Below, in pieces: positions 18,726-28,088 of a stretch of 64,000 bases of DNA. The notes under the pieces were generated by a model, which was given only the letters and a program-made list of their open reading frames with translations, was not told the origin of the DNA and made no database searches. Within the stretch, counting starts at the first letter, position 1. Each line of letters starts with the position of its first letter. The stretch is taken from positions 372,001 to 436,000 of the forward strand of contig JAOAPN010000004.1 of the NCBI GenBank assembly GCA_025462885.1, read 5' to 3'. Both the position numbers and the translations under genes were made by a program. This DNA comes from Acidobacteriaceae bacterium. GTDB taxonomy: Bacteria > Acidobacteriota > Terriglobia > Terriglobales > Acidobacteriaceae.

Positions 18726-18753
18726 GGTGCTGCCGGTTAGACGAAGATGGGAG

Positions 18754-19119
18754 CTAACGGGCGCTGACGATGCGCGGAGCCACGCCATTGCCATTGATCC
18801 GGGTGCCGTTCACGGCGAGGTTGTGCAGGCTGGGACGCTCGCTGCTCGGGGGACGCCGCATGCCGTTGCGGATGCCGTTGTCGCGCAGTTGGGTGCGAAC
18901 CTGGTCGCGAATCTGGGCGGTGGTGAGCTCCAGCTCGGTGAGGGTGCGGCTGAGGGTGTTGCGATGCATGCCGAGCTCGTCGGCAGCCTTGCACTGATTG
19001 CCCTTGTGATGAGCCAGGACTTCGAGGATGTAACGCTTCTTGAATTGGCGCACCGCGTCCGTGTAGGACACGCCGGAGCTGTGCATCTGCGTAATGAGAC
19101 CGTCAAGTTCGCGCTTCAA
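18754..19119 (-). CDS. Fis-type HTH transcriptional regulator (HTH_8)
   Basis: 121 residues from a TTG start at 19119 supported by GAGG six bases upstream. Residues about 25-65 (FKKRYILEVLAHHKGNQ, AADELGMHRNTLSRTL) form the helix-turn-helix of the Fis/NtrC C-terminal type. There is no AAA+ or receiver domain, so it is a stand-alone Fis-like protein, possibly a local DNA-bending regulator. The C-terminal 35 residues are basic and low-complexity. It directly precedes the secretin gene on the same strand with a short gap, suggesting co-transcription. Confidence 0.82.
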   Translation of the reverse strand: MKRELDGLITQMHSSGVSYTDAVRQFKKRYILEVLAHHKGNQCKAADELGMHRNTLSRTLTELELTTAQIRDQVRTQLRDNGIRNGMRRPPSSERPSLHNLAVNGTRINGNGVAPRIVSAR

Positions 19120-19170
19120 GTTTGCCTCGCTCGTTGTCCAGAGTATTGGGACTGCATGTTCATTGTGACC

Positions 19171-19758
19171 TCAATGCGGCAGCTTGATCCAATCGGGCGC
19201 GTTGTGCTTGAGCTGTGCGATTCCGTTGAGAAGTTGCTGTTGGAGGCCGGACGGTACAACGAAGGATACCGCATGAACCCCGGCAAGGAAATAGGGTGCG
19301 AGGCGAGAATTTTCGATCCATGGCGATTTCGGCATAAATGCCGCGGCTGCCATAAGAAGCGCGACCCCAACCAGGCAGGCTCGGGCGATTCCGAAGAGAG
19401 CGCCGAGAACTCGGTCAAAAAAGCCCAGCCCAATCGTATGCGCCGTGCTCCGTATTAGCTTTGCCGTCACACCCGCCAGCAGCATCACGCCCAGCACGAT
19501 CACCATGAAGCTGAGCACGTTACAGGTGGAGTCGGAGATAGCAACAACGCGGTTGAGCAGGTGGCCGAGTGGGACCGCAAGCCGCTGATACTCCCAGCTT
19601 GCAATTAGGATTCCGGCGACGAGGCCGAGCAGTGAGAACAGCTCCAGCACGATTCCCCGCACGAACGCGGCGACCGTGGAGTAGGCCAGGATGGCGATCA
19701 GCAGCCAGTCGAAGCCGTTCAGGTCGGTTACGGTCACGTTGGCTGGGCGGAGGTCCAT
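19171..19758 (-). CDS. CvpA family membrane protein
   Basis: 195 residues with four hydrophobic segments (about 14-32, 33-50, 70-95, 108-130). The family pattern FDWLLIAILAYSTVAAFVRGIV, ELFSLLGLVAGIL and GLGFFDRVLGALFGIARACL is clear. CvpA is an inner-membrane protein first linked to colicin V production and found next to purine genes in many bacteria; here purC follows it, which fits. Its molecular role is not settled. Confidence 0.88.
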   Translation of the reverse strand: MDLRPANVTVTDLNGFDWLLIAILAYSTVAAFVRGIVLELFSLLGLVAGILIASWEYQRLAVPLGHLLNRVVAISDSTCNVLSFMVIVLGVMLLAGVTAKLIRSTAHTIGLGFFDRVLGALFGIARACLVGVALLMAAAAFMPKSPWIENSRLAPYFLAGVHAVSFVVPSGLQQQLLNGIAQLKHNAPDWIKLPH

Positions 19759-19770
19759 GGTTGGCTTCTG

Positions 19771-20673
19771 CTACTCGGTGAGGCTTGTGCGGCCAGTGAT
19801 GAGCCGGAAGGCTTCAAGGTATTTTTCGCGGGTGCGGAGCACGACATCCTCGGGCAGCGCGGGCGCCGGTGCCTGCTTGTTCCAATGAATGGATTCAAGA
19901 TAGTCGCGCACGAACTGCTTGTCGAACGACGGCTGAGCTCCACCCGGAGAGTAGGTCGCGGCAGGCCAGTAGCGCGAGGAGTCGGGCGTCAGGACCTCGT
20001 CGGCGAGGGTGATCTCTCCGTCGATGAGACCAAACTCGAACTTGGTGTCGGCGAGGATCAAACCTTTGCTGGCAGCGTGTTTTGAAGCGCGGTCGTAGAT
20101 CTCCAGCGTGAGCAGGCGCAGCGCGTCCGCGTGTTTCGCGCCGATGGCGGACTCCACCTGGGAGTAGGAGATGTTCTCGTCGTGGCCGCCAGTATTGATC
20201 TTGGCGGCGGGGGTGAAGATGGGCTGGGGAAGCCGGTGGGACTCGGTCAGCCCGCCCGGCAAAGGAATGCCGCAAATGGCGCTGGTTGCCAGGTAATCCT
20301 TCCAGCCGGAGCCCGAAATGTAGCCGCGCGCAACGCACTCCACGGGGAACATCTCGGCGCGCCGGACGATCATGCTGCGGCCCTCAAGCTGCGCAGCGTA
20401 CGGCTGCAAGGGCGCCGGATAGTCGGCGACGTTGGCGGTTACAAGGTGGTTCGGAACGTCGTGCTTCAGGAAGTCGAACCAGAAGAGAGAGAGCTGGGTG
20501 AGGATACGGCCCTTGTCCGGAATGCCGGTCGCGAGAACGTGGTCGAAGGCCGAGATGCGGTCGGTCGCGATGAAGAGCAACTGGTCGTCGCCGAGAGCGT
20601 AGATGTCACGGACCTTGCCGCGTGCAAGCAGGGGAAGGTTTCCGAGGTCGGTTTGAAGCAGGGCATCGTTCAT
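19771..20673 (-). CDS. purC: Phosphoribosylaminoimidazole-succinocarboxamide synthase
   Basis: 300 residues. PurC joins CAIR and aspartate with ATP to make SAICAR in cytosolic purine synthesis. Motifs seen are ARGKVRDIYAL near the N-terminus, FIATDRISAFDHVL, the substrate loop ECVARGYISGSGW (about 111-123) and LILADTKFEFG, with DEVLTPDSSRYWP near the end. Length and motif order fit the longer SAICAR-synthetase form. It lies 12 bases upstream of cvpA on the same strand. Confidence 0.97.
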   Translation of the reverse strand: MNDALLQTDLGNLPLLARGKVRDIYALGDDQLLFIATDRISAFDHVLATGIPDKGRILTQLSLFWFDFLKHDVPNHLVTANVADYPAPLQPYAAQLEGRSMIVRRAEMFPVECVARGYISGSGWKDYLATSAICGIPLPGGLTESHRLPQPIFTPAAKINTGGHDENISYSQVESAIGAKHADALRLLTLEIYDRASKHAASKGLILADTKFEFGLIDGEITLADEVLTPDSSRYWPAATYSPGGAQPSFDKQFVRDYLESIHWNKQAPAPALPEDVVLRTREKYLEAFRLITGRTSLTE

Positions 20674-20722
20674 GGGCTTGACGGTATCACTCCTGATCTT
20701 GGACTGCTAAATCTTGGGCTGC

Positions 20723-21364
20723 TTAATGAGAGTAAAGGTTGAGGACGATGGAACGCCCCTCTTCGGGCGGAAGGCCGGGCACTGCCGGGCAAACCATCAG
20801 GATGCTGCGGTGGTTCGGCTGCAGCACCGCGTAGGCAGCGCTGCTGTTGCATTGGGTATTGAAGTAGCGGGTTCCCATATAGCGCCGCTGCAGGAACGGG
20901 ATCCAGGCGATACGGCGATAGATATTCATATCGGACCCGGAGGCGCCGCTGGTGAGGGCATCGACGGGGACGAGATCACTGACGAAATTCTCTCCCAACG
21001 CCTGAATGCGGTGCGGTTGGCTCGAAAAGATCTCGGCGAGAGGAAGAAAGGCACTGGCGGAGAGCAAAGGCACCACCAGAATGATGGCGATAAGAGTGGT
21101 CAGCCAGCGCGGTTTGAGGCGAGTGAAGAGCGCCAGGAGAAAGATGTAACTCAGAACGAAGGCCCAGTAGACCGCAGTGTTCAGATGATCGAAGATCGTC
21201 GACAGGCTGGCGAGTCGAGAGAAACCCAGGACCAGGGTGGAAGCAATCGCCGCTACGATCAGAAGCCGTTTTGTCTTGTGCGGTACATAAGGCCAGCGCA
21301 GACGCAGCAGCACGATCGCGAGCGTACAGAGAAGGAGCGCGGCGAGGGTGGCGGGAACATGCAC
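20723..21364 (-). CDS. Membrane protein of unknown function
   Basis: 213 residues, not recognised. Four hydrophobic segments (about 3-20, 32-50, 63-80, 88-106) are followed by a soluble C-terminal part of about 100 residues with two cysteines (TQCNSS, LMVCPAVPG). The start ATG lacks a strong ribosome site. It lies between smc and purC on the same strand, 50 bp before purC. The last 60 residues may face the periplasm. No function can be assigned. Confidence 0.65.
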   Translation of the reverse strand: MHVPATLAALLLCTLAIVLLRLRWPYVPHKTKRLLIVAAIASTLVLGFSRLASLSTIFDHLNTAVYWAFVLSYIFLLALFTRLKPRWLTTLIAIILVVPLLSASAFLPLAEIFSSQPHRIQALGENFVSDLVPVDALTSGASGSDMNIYRRIAWIPFLQRRYMGTRYFNTQCNSSAAYAVLQPNHRSILMVCPAVPGLPPEEGRSIVLNLYSH

Positions 21365-21406
21365 AAGAATGAGGATAGATGGTCGGTGCTATTCGGTGGA
21401 GAGCGC

Positions 21407-21451
21407 CATCGCGTTTGTCTTCGTAGATGAATCACGAAGACAAACGCGATG
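21407..21451. repeat. 18-bp perfect inverted repeat
   Basis: CATCGCGTTTGTCTTCGT (21407-21424) and its exact complement ACGAAGACAAACGCGATG (21434-21451) surround a 9-base loop just after the smc stop. The stem is long enough to be a strong terminator-type or mRNA-end hairpin, but no T-run follows on the minus strand. Confidence 0.7.
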
Positions 21452-21480
21452 CAAAGTCAAAACAGCTCGCTGCGAGAAGA

Positions 21481-24400
21481 TCAGGCGACGGCGCGGCGGC
21501 CTTCGCTGGGCTGTTCGCGACGGTTGAGGTTGACGCTGACGATCTTCGAGACGCCCGGCTCCTGCATGGTGACGCCGTAGATCACATCGGCCTGCGCCAT
21601 GGTGCGCTTGGAGTGGGTGATGACGATGAACTGGGTCGTGGAGGACATCTCCGCGATCAGCTTGGCGAAGCGGCCGACGTTGGTCTCGTCGAGCGGCGCG
21701 TCTACTTCGTCCAGCACGCAGAACGGAGCCGGCTGGAACTGGAAGATGCCGACCAGCAGAGACAGCGCCGTGAGGGCCTTCTCTCCTCCCGAGAGCAGCA
21801 GGATGTTCTGTAGCTTCTTGCCCGGCGGCGAGGCGACGATCTCGATGCCGGACTCGTTCGTGTTTTCGGCATCGGTCAGCCGCATAAACGCCTGCCCGCC
21901 ACCGAAGAGCTTCGAGAAGGTGACCGAGAAGTTCTCGTTGATGATCTTGTACGCTTCGTCGAACTTGATGCGGGAGACGTCGTCGATCTCCTTGATCGAA
22001 GCCTGGGTGTTCTCGATCGCGTCGAGCAGGTCCTTGCGCTGGGCTTCGAGGAAGGTGTGGCGCTGGCTGGTCTCGGTGTACTCCTCGAGTGCCATCATGT
22101 TGACCGGACCCATGGCTTCGAGTCGCTGCTTGAGCGCGCGGGACTCTTCTTCCTCAAACGTGAGAGCCTCGCCCTCGATGCGGGCAATCGCCGTATCCGC
22201 CCGCAGATCGGACGCGGGAATCGCGAGATCGTTGAGGCAGGTGGCATCGAGATGCTCGATATCGGAGGCCAGCTTGGCGGCGCGTGCCGTGAGGGTAGAA
22301 CGCTGCTCTCGCAGTCCTTCCGTTTCATGGCGAAGCGCCCTCAGCTTGCCGTCGAGCTCTGCCATGGCGGCGCGAAGAGTTTGAGCTTCTTCGCTGAGAC
22401 GGGCTGCCTGGGAGACCGCGGTAGCGCGGGTCTCGGCGAGTTCCGAGTGCTGAACCGCGAGAGCGGAGGTCTCCTCTTCGCGGCGCAATTTCTCGGCCCC
22501 GGCGCTGGCGAGCTGCTGGGTGAGCTGCTGGATGCGCTGGTCCTGCCCATTGTAGAGGCGCGTGGTCTGCTCGAAGTTGGCGGCTGCATTGCGACGGCGT
22601 TCTTCCAGTCCGGCGAGTGCGGCAGAGGCTGCGGCCGCCTCCTGCTGCAGCTCCTCGCGCTGGCCGCGGAGACCTTCGAGCTGCACGTTCAGGTCGGCCA
22701 GGCCGGCTTCCAGTGTGGCGCGTTCGTTTTCAAAGGCCGTCGCTTCCTGCTGGCGATGGGCTATCAGCTCGGACTTCTGATCGCGGGCCCCGCGATTGCG
22801 TTCGGTCGAGAGCGTCCAGTCCTGCAGACGACGGTCGATGCGAGCCGTCTCGGCCTCGATCTGGCGTAGCGCCGCGCCGGAGTTGGCGGACTCCCGCTCC
22901 GACTCGCGGAGCGACTGGCCCTGCCGCTCGATCTGCGCGGAGAGGTCCGCGATCTGGTGCTGGAGCGTGGCGGTCGCCAGGTCCGTCTGGGCGAGTTCGG
23001 CCTGGGCTTGCTCCACCTTCTGCTGGACCTCGGTCAGCTCGCGCTTGAGAGCCAGCGGCCCCTGTGCGCGGGGACGCCCGCCAGTGACCGTGACGTTGTG
23101 GAAGGTCTCGCCCGTGGGCGAAAGGAAGAAGGCGTGGGGGTTCGAAAGCGCCAGCGTACGGGCCGTGTAGGAGTCAGGCGCAATGAAGCCTTCGCGAAGC
23201 TTCGGAAGAATAATCTCCAGCGACTTGCCGAAGCCTGCTTCGCCAGCGGAGGGCAGCACCCGAACGCAGTCTCTAAGGGAGACGACGCCCTCAATCTTGG
23301 AGATGTTCTGAACCGCTTCGCTGGTCATGCCTTCCGCGAACGCAAAGTTGGCTTGCGCATCGTTGGGGCGAACCAGAAAGGTAGCCCGTCCGGTGACGTC
23401 GGTCTGGAGCAGGTTCATGCCCGCGTCGGCAGCGTCCCAGGACTTCACCACGATGAAGTTCAGCTCGTCGCGGAGGAACTCGTCGACCACCGACTCATAC
23501 TTGGCATCGACCTCAAGGAAGTCCGCGAGCGTCCCGATGGGCGCCATGCCGTTCAGGTCTTTGCGGTTGGCTTCGAGTTTGAAGATGTTGCGCACGGTCT
23601 CGGTGGAGTAGCTGTGATCGCGGATCAGCGCTTCGAGCGAGGCACCGCGTCCCGACAGCGTCGCGACCTCACCACGTAAACGATCGCCGCGCTTCTTGGA
23701 GTCGGCCTCTTCGTTGCGGTGATCGGTGAGCTGGAGACGGAACTCGGCAATCTCGGCTTCGAGCCGCTTAACGCGCTGCGTGACGGATTCAAACGACAGA
23801 GCAACCTGCCCGCGCTGCAACCCGAGTGTCGCAAGTTCCTGGCGAGCGATGTCCGACTCGCTGGCCAGCCGTTCCGCTTCGCGCTCGAGGCCGGAGAGGG
23901 CAGCCGCAGCCTGGGCCTCTTCGTTGCGGGTCTGTGCGGCGCGCTGGATCAATTGCATGGACGCGCGGCGGTGCTGTTCGACCTGCTGCTCGGCCTGCGC
24001 GACGGAGCGGACCGCGGCCTGAGCCTCAGCGGCACGCTGCTGGGCAGCCTCGCGGGACTGCGCGGCCTCGGTGGTGGCGTTCTCCACGAAGCTGCGTTGG
24101 CCTTCCAGGTCGCCGGCGAGGCTGGCGAGCTGACCCTGGGCCTGCGCAAGTTCTTCAGCACCGGAGGCGAGACGGCTCGTCAGGTCGGCGATGCGGTCGA
24201 CGTTCGAGGCGCTGCGGGCGGCAATCCGCTCCAGTTCTACGGCTGCCTGATTCGCCTCTGCGTTCGTCGCGCGAATCTGCTCGTCCAGAGCATAACCGCT
24301 GCGGACGCCTTCGGAGTGCTCGGCGTCCATGGTCTCGATGCCGGTGGCCTGGGTGTCGATCTGGGCGGTCAGCGCAGCGATCTGCTGCGTGGTGGAAGCG

Positions 24401-25419
24401 GACTCCTGGTCCATCTGGGCCATGCGGCTGGCGAGGACGACGCGCAGGCGGGTGCGAAGCTCATCGCGCAGCGCACCGTAGCGCTCTGCCTTGGCGGCCT
24501 GCCGCTTGAGCGTGGTCATCTGCTTGGTGACTTCTTCGAAGATGTCGTTGACGCGCGACAGATTCTGCTTGGCGGATTCCAACCGCAACTCGGCAAGGCG
24601 CTTCTTGGTCTTGAATCGGGTAATACCCGCGGCCTCTTCGATGATGCCGCGGCGATCGAGCGGCTTCGAGGACAGAAGCTGGCCGATGCGCTCCTGACCG
24701 ATGATCGCGTAGGACTCGCCACCGAGCCCGGTGCCCATGAAGATGTCCTGGATGTCGCGGAGACGGCAGATCTTGCCGTTCAGCAAATATTCGGAGTCGC
24801 CGGTGCGGAAGAGGCGGCGGGTGATGGTCAACTCACCGGCACGAACCGGGGCGCGGCCAAACTTGCGGCGGCGGATCTTGAGGACGACGCTGTTCTTGGT
24901 ATTCGCGTCCGTAACCGAAGCCTCGGTATCGGTTTCAGCAGACAGTTCGATCGCTGCCACGCCATCCAGCAAAGGAGCTTCTTCGCCTTCGATGACGGTG
25001 CCAGGCTGGGCCTCTGCCACGGCGTCTTCCGTCTCTTCGGCACGCTGCTGGCGGAAGGAGGTCTCGTCCCAGTCGCTGATTCCGACGCCCGGCTCGCGGT
25101 CGTCGATGACGATCTCCGGGCCACCATGCAGGGAAGCGCCGTCGTAGACCTCCGGGTCGACCAGGGTCAGCGAAACTTCGGCCATACCGGTCGGCTTGCG
25201 GTCGCGGGTGCCGGCGAAGATGACGTCTTCCATCTTGATGCCGCGCAGCGACTTTGCGGATTGCTCGCCCAGAACCCAGGTGATGGCGTCGGAGATGTTC
25301 GACTTGCCGCAGCCGTTGGGACCGACGACGGCTGCAATACCTTCTCCGGTGAGCTGGACTTCGGTGCGATCACAGAAAGACTTGAAGCCGAGGATCTGGA
25401 CCTTCTTGAGCTTGAGCAA
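21481..25419 (-). CDS. smc: Chromosome segregation ATPase SMC
   Basis: The TTG at 25419 is chosen as start because AGAGG sits 7 bases upstream and the protein then begins MLKLKKVQILGFKSF like other SMCs; an ATG 108 bases upstream would add an atypical tail. That gives 1312 residues, longer than the usual 1150-1200. Walker A GPNGCGKS is at 33-40. Two long coiled coils flank a hinge (MAPIGTLADFLEVD ... TGRATFLVR). Signature LLLSGGEKALTAL and Walker B CVLDEVDAPLD are near the C-terminus. Residues about 90-195 form an acidic insertion between the N-terminal lobe strands, unusual for SMC. The protein compacts and segregates chromosomes with ScpAB, which are not in this window. Confidence 0.96.
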   Translation of the reverse strand: MLKLKKVQILGFKSFCDRTEVQLTGEGIAAVVGPNGCGKSNISDAITWVLGEQSAKSLRGIKMEDVIFAGTRDRKPTGMAEVSLTLVDPEVYDGASLHGGPEIVIDDREPGVGISDWDETSFRQQRAEETEDAVAEAQPGTVIEGEEAPLLDGVAAIELSAETDTEASVTDANTKNSVVLKIRRRKFGRAPVRAGELTITRRLFRTGDSEYLLNGKICRLRDIQDIFMGTGLGGESYAIIGQERIGQLLSSKPLDRRGIIEEAAGITRFKTKKRLAELRLESAKQNLSRVNDIFEEVTKQMTTLKRQAAKAERYGALRDELRTRLRVVLASRMAQMDQESASTTQQIAALTAQIDTQATGIETMDAEHSEGVRSGYALDEQIRATNAEANQAAVELERIAARSASNVDRIADLTSRLASGAEELAQAQGQLASLAGDLEGQRSFVENATTEAAQSREAAQQRAAEAQAAVRSVAQAEQQVEQHRRASMQLIQRAAQTRNEEAQAAAALSGLEREAERLASESDIARQELATLGLQRGQVALSFESVTQRVKRLEAEIAEFRLQLTDHRNEEADSKKRGDRLRGEVATLSGRGASLEALIRDHSYSTETVRNIFKLEANRKDLNGMAPIGTLADFLEVDAKYESVVDEFLRDELNFIVVKSWDAADAGMNLLQTDVTGRATFLVRPNDAQANFAFAEGMTSEAVQNISKIEGVVSLRDCVRVLPSAGEAGFGKSLEIILPKLREGFIAPDSYTARTLALSNPHAFFLSPTGETFHNVTVTGGRPRAQGPLALKRELTEVQQKVEQAQAELAQTDLATATLQHQIADLSAQIERQGQSLRESERESANSGAALRQIEAETARIDRRLQDWTLSTERNRGARDQKSELIAHRQQEATAFENERATLEAGLADLNVQLEGLRGQREELQQEAAAASAALAGLEERRRNAAANFEQTTRLYNGQDQRIQQLTQQLASAGAEKLRREEETSALAVQHSELAETRATAVSQAARLSEEAQTLRAAMAELDGKLRALRHETEGLREQRSTLTARAAKLASDIEHLDATCLNDLAIPASDLRADTAIARIEGEALTFEEEESRALKQRLEAMGPVNMMALEEYTETSQRHTFLEAQRKDLLDAIENTQASIKEIDDVSRIKFDEAYKIINENFSVTFSKLFGGGQAFMRLTDAENTNESGIEIVASPPGKKLQNILLLSGGEKALTALSLLVGIFQFQPAPFCVLDEVDAPLDETNVGRFAKLIAEMSSTTQFIVITHSKRTMAQADVIYGVTMQEPGVSKIVSVNLNRREQPSEGRRAVA

Positions 25420-25895
25420 ATGGGGACCTCTGCGTGGTGCGAGCTGAACGGGGGCTGAATCCAGTCTGATCCGTCCTGGTTCAACTCTAGCTGGGGATTT
25501 TGTTGGAATCAACGGAAACAATACCACCTGTTGTGGATAAGAGGGTCGGAATACTACAAATGGGGCTCGGTCTGGAAATTATCTCGGTCGAGGCGTAATT
25601 TGCCGGTTGGAAAGGTCTTCGGGATCGAGAAAGGGGAAGATCCGGTGTCAGAGGTGAGGGTAAAGAACGCGCGCTTGCCAGAGTGCCGCGCGATTTTTAT
25701 AATCCGCGATATTCCCTTATCGGAATGACATGGGTGTGGAAAGCGCCATGCGATACTCGACAACGCTCCCGCGACTGGCGCAAGACGATGTATGGGGTGG
25801 ATGCACTATATTCAAACAAGAGCAGCTCGACTGACCCCCGGAATAACCGGCGGGCAGCATCTAACGGAAGAGTTTTCGATTTCGAGGAGTGTTGA
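25420..25895. other. Intergenic region upstream of smc and the TPR gene
   Basis: 476 bp between divergent genes. The part near smc is the smc leader and promoter region; the rest holds the promoter of the plus-strand TPR gene and a GAGGAGTG ribosome site just before 25896. A GC-rich/AT-rich stretch at 25668-25730 containing ATTTTTATAATCCGCGATATT could be a promoter or repeat remnant. No gene is supported. Confidence 0.5.
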
Positions 25896-27212
25896 ATGAA
25901 GAAGGTAGTCGTTGCATCTCTCCTGGCGTTCTCCGCGGTCACCGGTATGACGGTTGGCACGCATGTCGCCTTTGGTCAAAACCCAGTCAATCTTGGTTCC
26001 CAGGCTTCGAGCGACGTGCAGATGTCCCCGGCGGAATACAAAGACTATAACGACGCGATCAGCCTGACGGATCCGAAGGCGAAGGCTGCTGGGATCGAGG
26101 CGTATCTCACCAAGTATCCCCAGTCGGCCGTCAAGGCGGACACGCTGCAGACGCTGATGTTGACCTACAGCTCGTTCGACCCGACCAAGACGCTGGACGC
26201 TGCGGATCGCCTGCTGCAGGTCGACCCTAGCAATCTGCGCGCCCTGACCTTCGAGGTGTACTTCCGCAAGTCAGGCGCCGATGCCATCACCGACCCGGCC
26301 GGCAAGCAGGCTGCACTGGATGCAGCGGCAGGATTCGCCCAGAAAGGCCTGGCTGCAACCAAGCCGGCCAAGATGAGCGATGCTGACTTCAAGGCCGTGC
26401 AGGACAGCGCGAACCCGATCTTCTACAGCGCAATCGGTACGGCTGCTCTGAACAAGAAGGATTCGCCCACCGCGATCGAGAACTTCAAGAAGGAACTCGC
26501 AAGCGTTCCGGTTGCCACGACCCAGACCCCCGGCCCGATTCTTCAGGATACGTACTTCCTCGGCCTGGCCTATCTGCAGTCCACCCCGCCTGACCTCCTG
26601 AACTGCGCCTTCTATGTCTCGCGCTTCGTTGCGTTCGCGCCGGAGCCGTACAAGTCGCAGCTCGCTCCGACCGCCAAGTACTGCTACAAGCGCTTCCACG
26701 GCGCGGATGACGGCTACGATGCCGTCATGACGGCAGCCAGCGCCAACCTGAACCCGCCTGCGGGCTTCACGGTTACGCCAGCCCCGACCGCCTCTTCGAT
26801 CGCCACCAAGACAGTTGCCGAGACTGCCGACCTGGGCACGCTGGCTCTGAGCGACAAGGAGTTCATCATCCAGAACGGCAAGCCTGAGGAAGCGGAGAAG
26901 GTCTTCGCAACCATCAAGGGCAAGTCGGTCCAGATCCCCGATGCGATCGTTATTGCCGCGACGGACAGCTCCGTACAGGTTGCGGTTTCCGACGATGCAG
27001 TGCAGTCGAAGACGGCAGACTTGACCTTCACCATGAAGGAACCGCTGAAGACCGTGCCGACCGTAGGGGCGAAGATCACCTTGACCGGAACGTATGACTC
27101 CTACACGCAGACTCCCCTGATGCTGACGATGACCGGTGGTGAGGTCGTCGAGCCGAAGAAGGCTCCTGTGAAGAAGGCTGCTCCGGTTCGCCGCGCTGCT
27201 CCTCGCAAGTAG
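25896..27212 (+). CDS. Secreted TPR-like protein of unknown function
   Basis: 438 residues with a clear signal peptide (about 1-28, ending VAFGQ). Residues 45-260 contain helical repeat units of TPR type (AYLTKYPQSAVKADTLQTL, AADRLLQVDPSNLRAL, AIGTAALNKKDSPTAIENF). The C-terminal part from about 310 is beta-rich (VQIPDAIVIAATDSSVQVAV, VGAKITLTGTYDSYTQ) and ends in a Lys/Ala/Pro-rich basic tail. Such proteins are common and abundant in acidobacteria and probably act as periplasmic scaffolds; no function is known. GAGGAG precedes the start and a strong terminator follows. Confidence 0.75.
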   Translation: MKKVVVASLLAFSAVTGMTVGTHVAFGQNPVNLGSQASSDVQMSPAEYKDYNDAISLTDPKAKAAGIEAYLTKYPQSAVKADTLQTLMLTYSSFDPTKTLDAADRLLQVDPSNLRALTFEVYFRKSGADAITDPAGKQAALDAAAGFAQKGLAATKPAKMSDADFKAVQDSANPIFYSAIGTAALNKKDSPTAIENFKKELASVPVATTQTPGPILQDTYFLGLAYLQSTPPDLLNCAFYVSRFVAFAPEPYKSQLAPTAKYCYKRFHGADDGYDAVMTAASANLNPPAGFTVTPAPTASSIATKTVAETADLGTLALSDKEFIIQNGKPEEAEKVFATIKGKSVQIPDAIVIAATDSSVQVAVSDDAVQSKTADLTFTMKEPLKTVPTVGAKITLTGTYDSYTQTPLMLTMTGGEVVEPKKAPVKKAAPVRRAAPRK

Positions 27213-27233
27213 TCAGTCTTTCGCAGTAAGAGA

Positions 27234-27260
27234 AGAGGCAGCCTTCGGGCTGCCTCTTTT
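27234..27260 (+). terminator. Rho-independent terminator
   Basis: Perfect 10-bp stem AGAGGCAGCC-TTCG-GGCTGCCTCT followed by TTT; a UUCG tetraloop and T-run, 21 bases after the TPR gene stop. Confidence 0.9.
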
Positions 27261-27343
27261 GCTGCGGCAGGTGGGAGCGTAGCATGGGGCGGAGTTTCGC
27301 CCGGTCAGCGCGACGGCCAACAAATAGTTTGGAGGAGGGTGTT

Positions 27344-28072
27344 ATGAAGCCTTGGGCGTTCGGGGTATTGGCGTTGGCGTTTGTTGTCGCAGGGTGTCAG
27401 TCGGCTCCTGCTCCGACCGGGGCAGCGTCCGGGACTCCCGGGCATGGTCCCTTACGAACAGCGGAGTACAGCGCGGCGAAGTATGGAGCGTCTCCGGCTG
27501 GAGAGTCCTCCCGTAGAAGCAATGCGGCGGGTGCGGCGCAGTTCGATTTCTACCTGCTGAATCTTTCGTGGTCGCCCGAGTTCTGTTCCTCGCACCAGGC
27601 TCCCGAATGCGGGCTGCATCGCGCCTTCATCGTGCACGGCCTGTGGCCGCAGCGGAACGACGGCACCTATCCGCAGCGCTGCGGCACGCGGCCGGGGCCG
27701 ACGAACCCGGCCGCGTGGGCAGATGTGATGCCGGACGCCGGGCTGGTAAAGCATGAGTGGCGGACCCACGGCACCTGCACGCCGTACGACGCCGATACCT
27801 ACTTCGGGATGATCCGCAAAGCCTTCAAAGAGGTGAAGGTCCCGGCCGTCTACACCGACGGCACGAAGGAGGTCATGATGAAGCCGGCAGACATTCTGGC
27901 CGACTTCGCCAAGGTGAATCCCGGCTTCCCCGCAGGCAGCATGGCGTTGAGCTGCGGCAACAACCGGCTGACCGCCTTCGAGCTGTGCCTGAGCAAGGAC
28001 CTCAAGCCCATCGCCTGCAGTGCGGTGAAGACCTGCAGGGCCAATGTGGTCAAGATTACACCGGCAAAGTGA
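27344..28072 (+). CDS. Ribonuclease T2 family lipoprotein
   Basis: The start at 27344 is chosen because GGAGGAGGG lies just upstream and a lipoprotein signal follows: LAFVVAGC with lipobox cysteine C18. Mature length is about 225 residues. Both RNase T2 active-site motifs are intact: VHGLWPQ (about 97-103) and VKHEWRTHGTC (about 135-145), carrying the catalytic histidines and glutamate. Paired cysteines (C81, C89, C113, C145 and several C-terminal) suggest disulfides, so it should act in the periplasm or outer membrane. RNase T2 cleaves RNA through 2',3'-cyclic phosphates. A nutrient-scavenging role is inference. It is convergent with a YmdB-type 2',3'-cAMP phosphodiesterase 16 bp away. Confidence 0.92.
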   Translation: MKPWAFGVLALAFVVAGCQSAPAPTGAASGTPGHGPLRTAEYSAAKYGASPAGESSRRSNAAGAAQFDFYLLNLSWSPEFCSSHQAPECGLHRAFIVHGLWPQRNDGTYPQRCGTRPGPTNPAAWADVMPDAGLVKHEWRTHGTCTPYDADTYFGMIRKAFKEVKVPAVYTDGTKEVMMKPADILADFAKVNPGFPAGSMALSCGNNRLTAFELCLSKDLKPIACSAVKTCRANVVKITPAK

Positions 28073-28088
28073 TGCTGCCGGGGCGGTG

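Noticed and set aside
23719..25458. 579-codon antisense frame in smc
   Set aside because: Antisense to a conserved gene, Gly/Leu/Asp-rich, no ribosome site; explained by GC bias.
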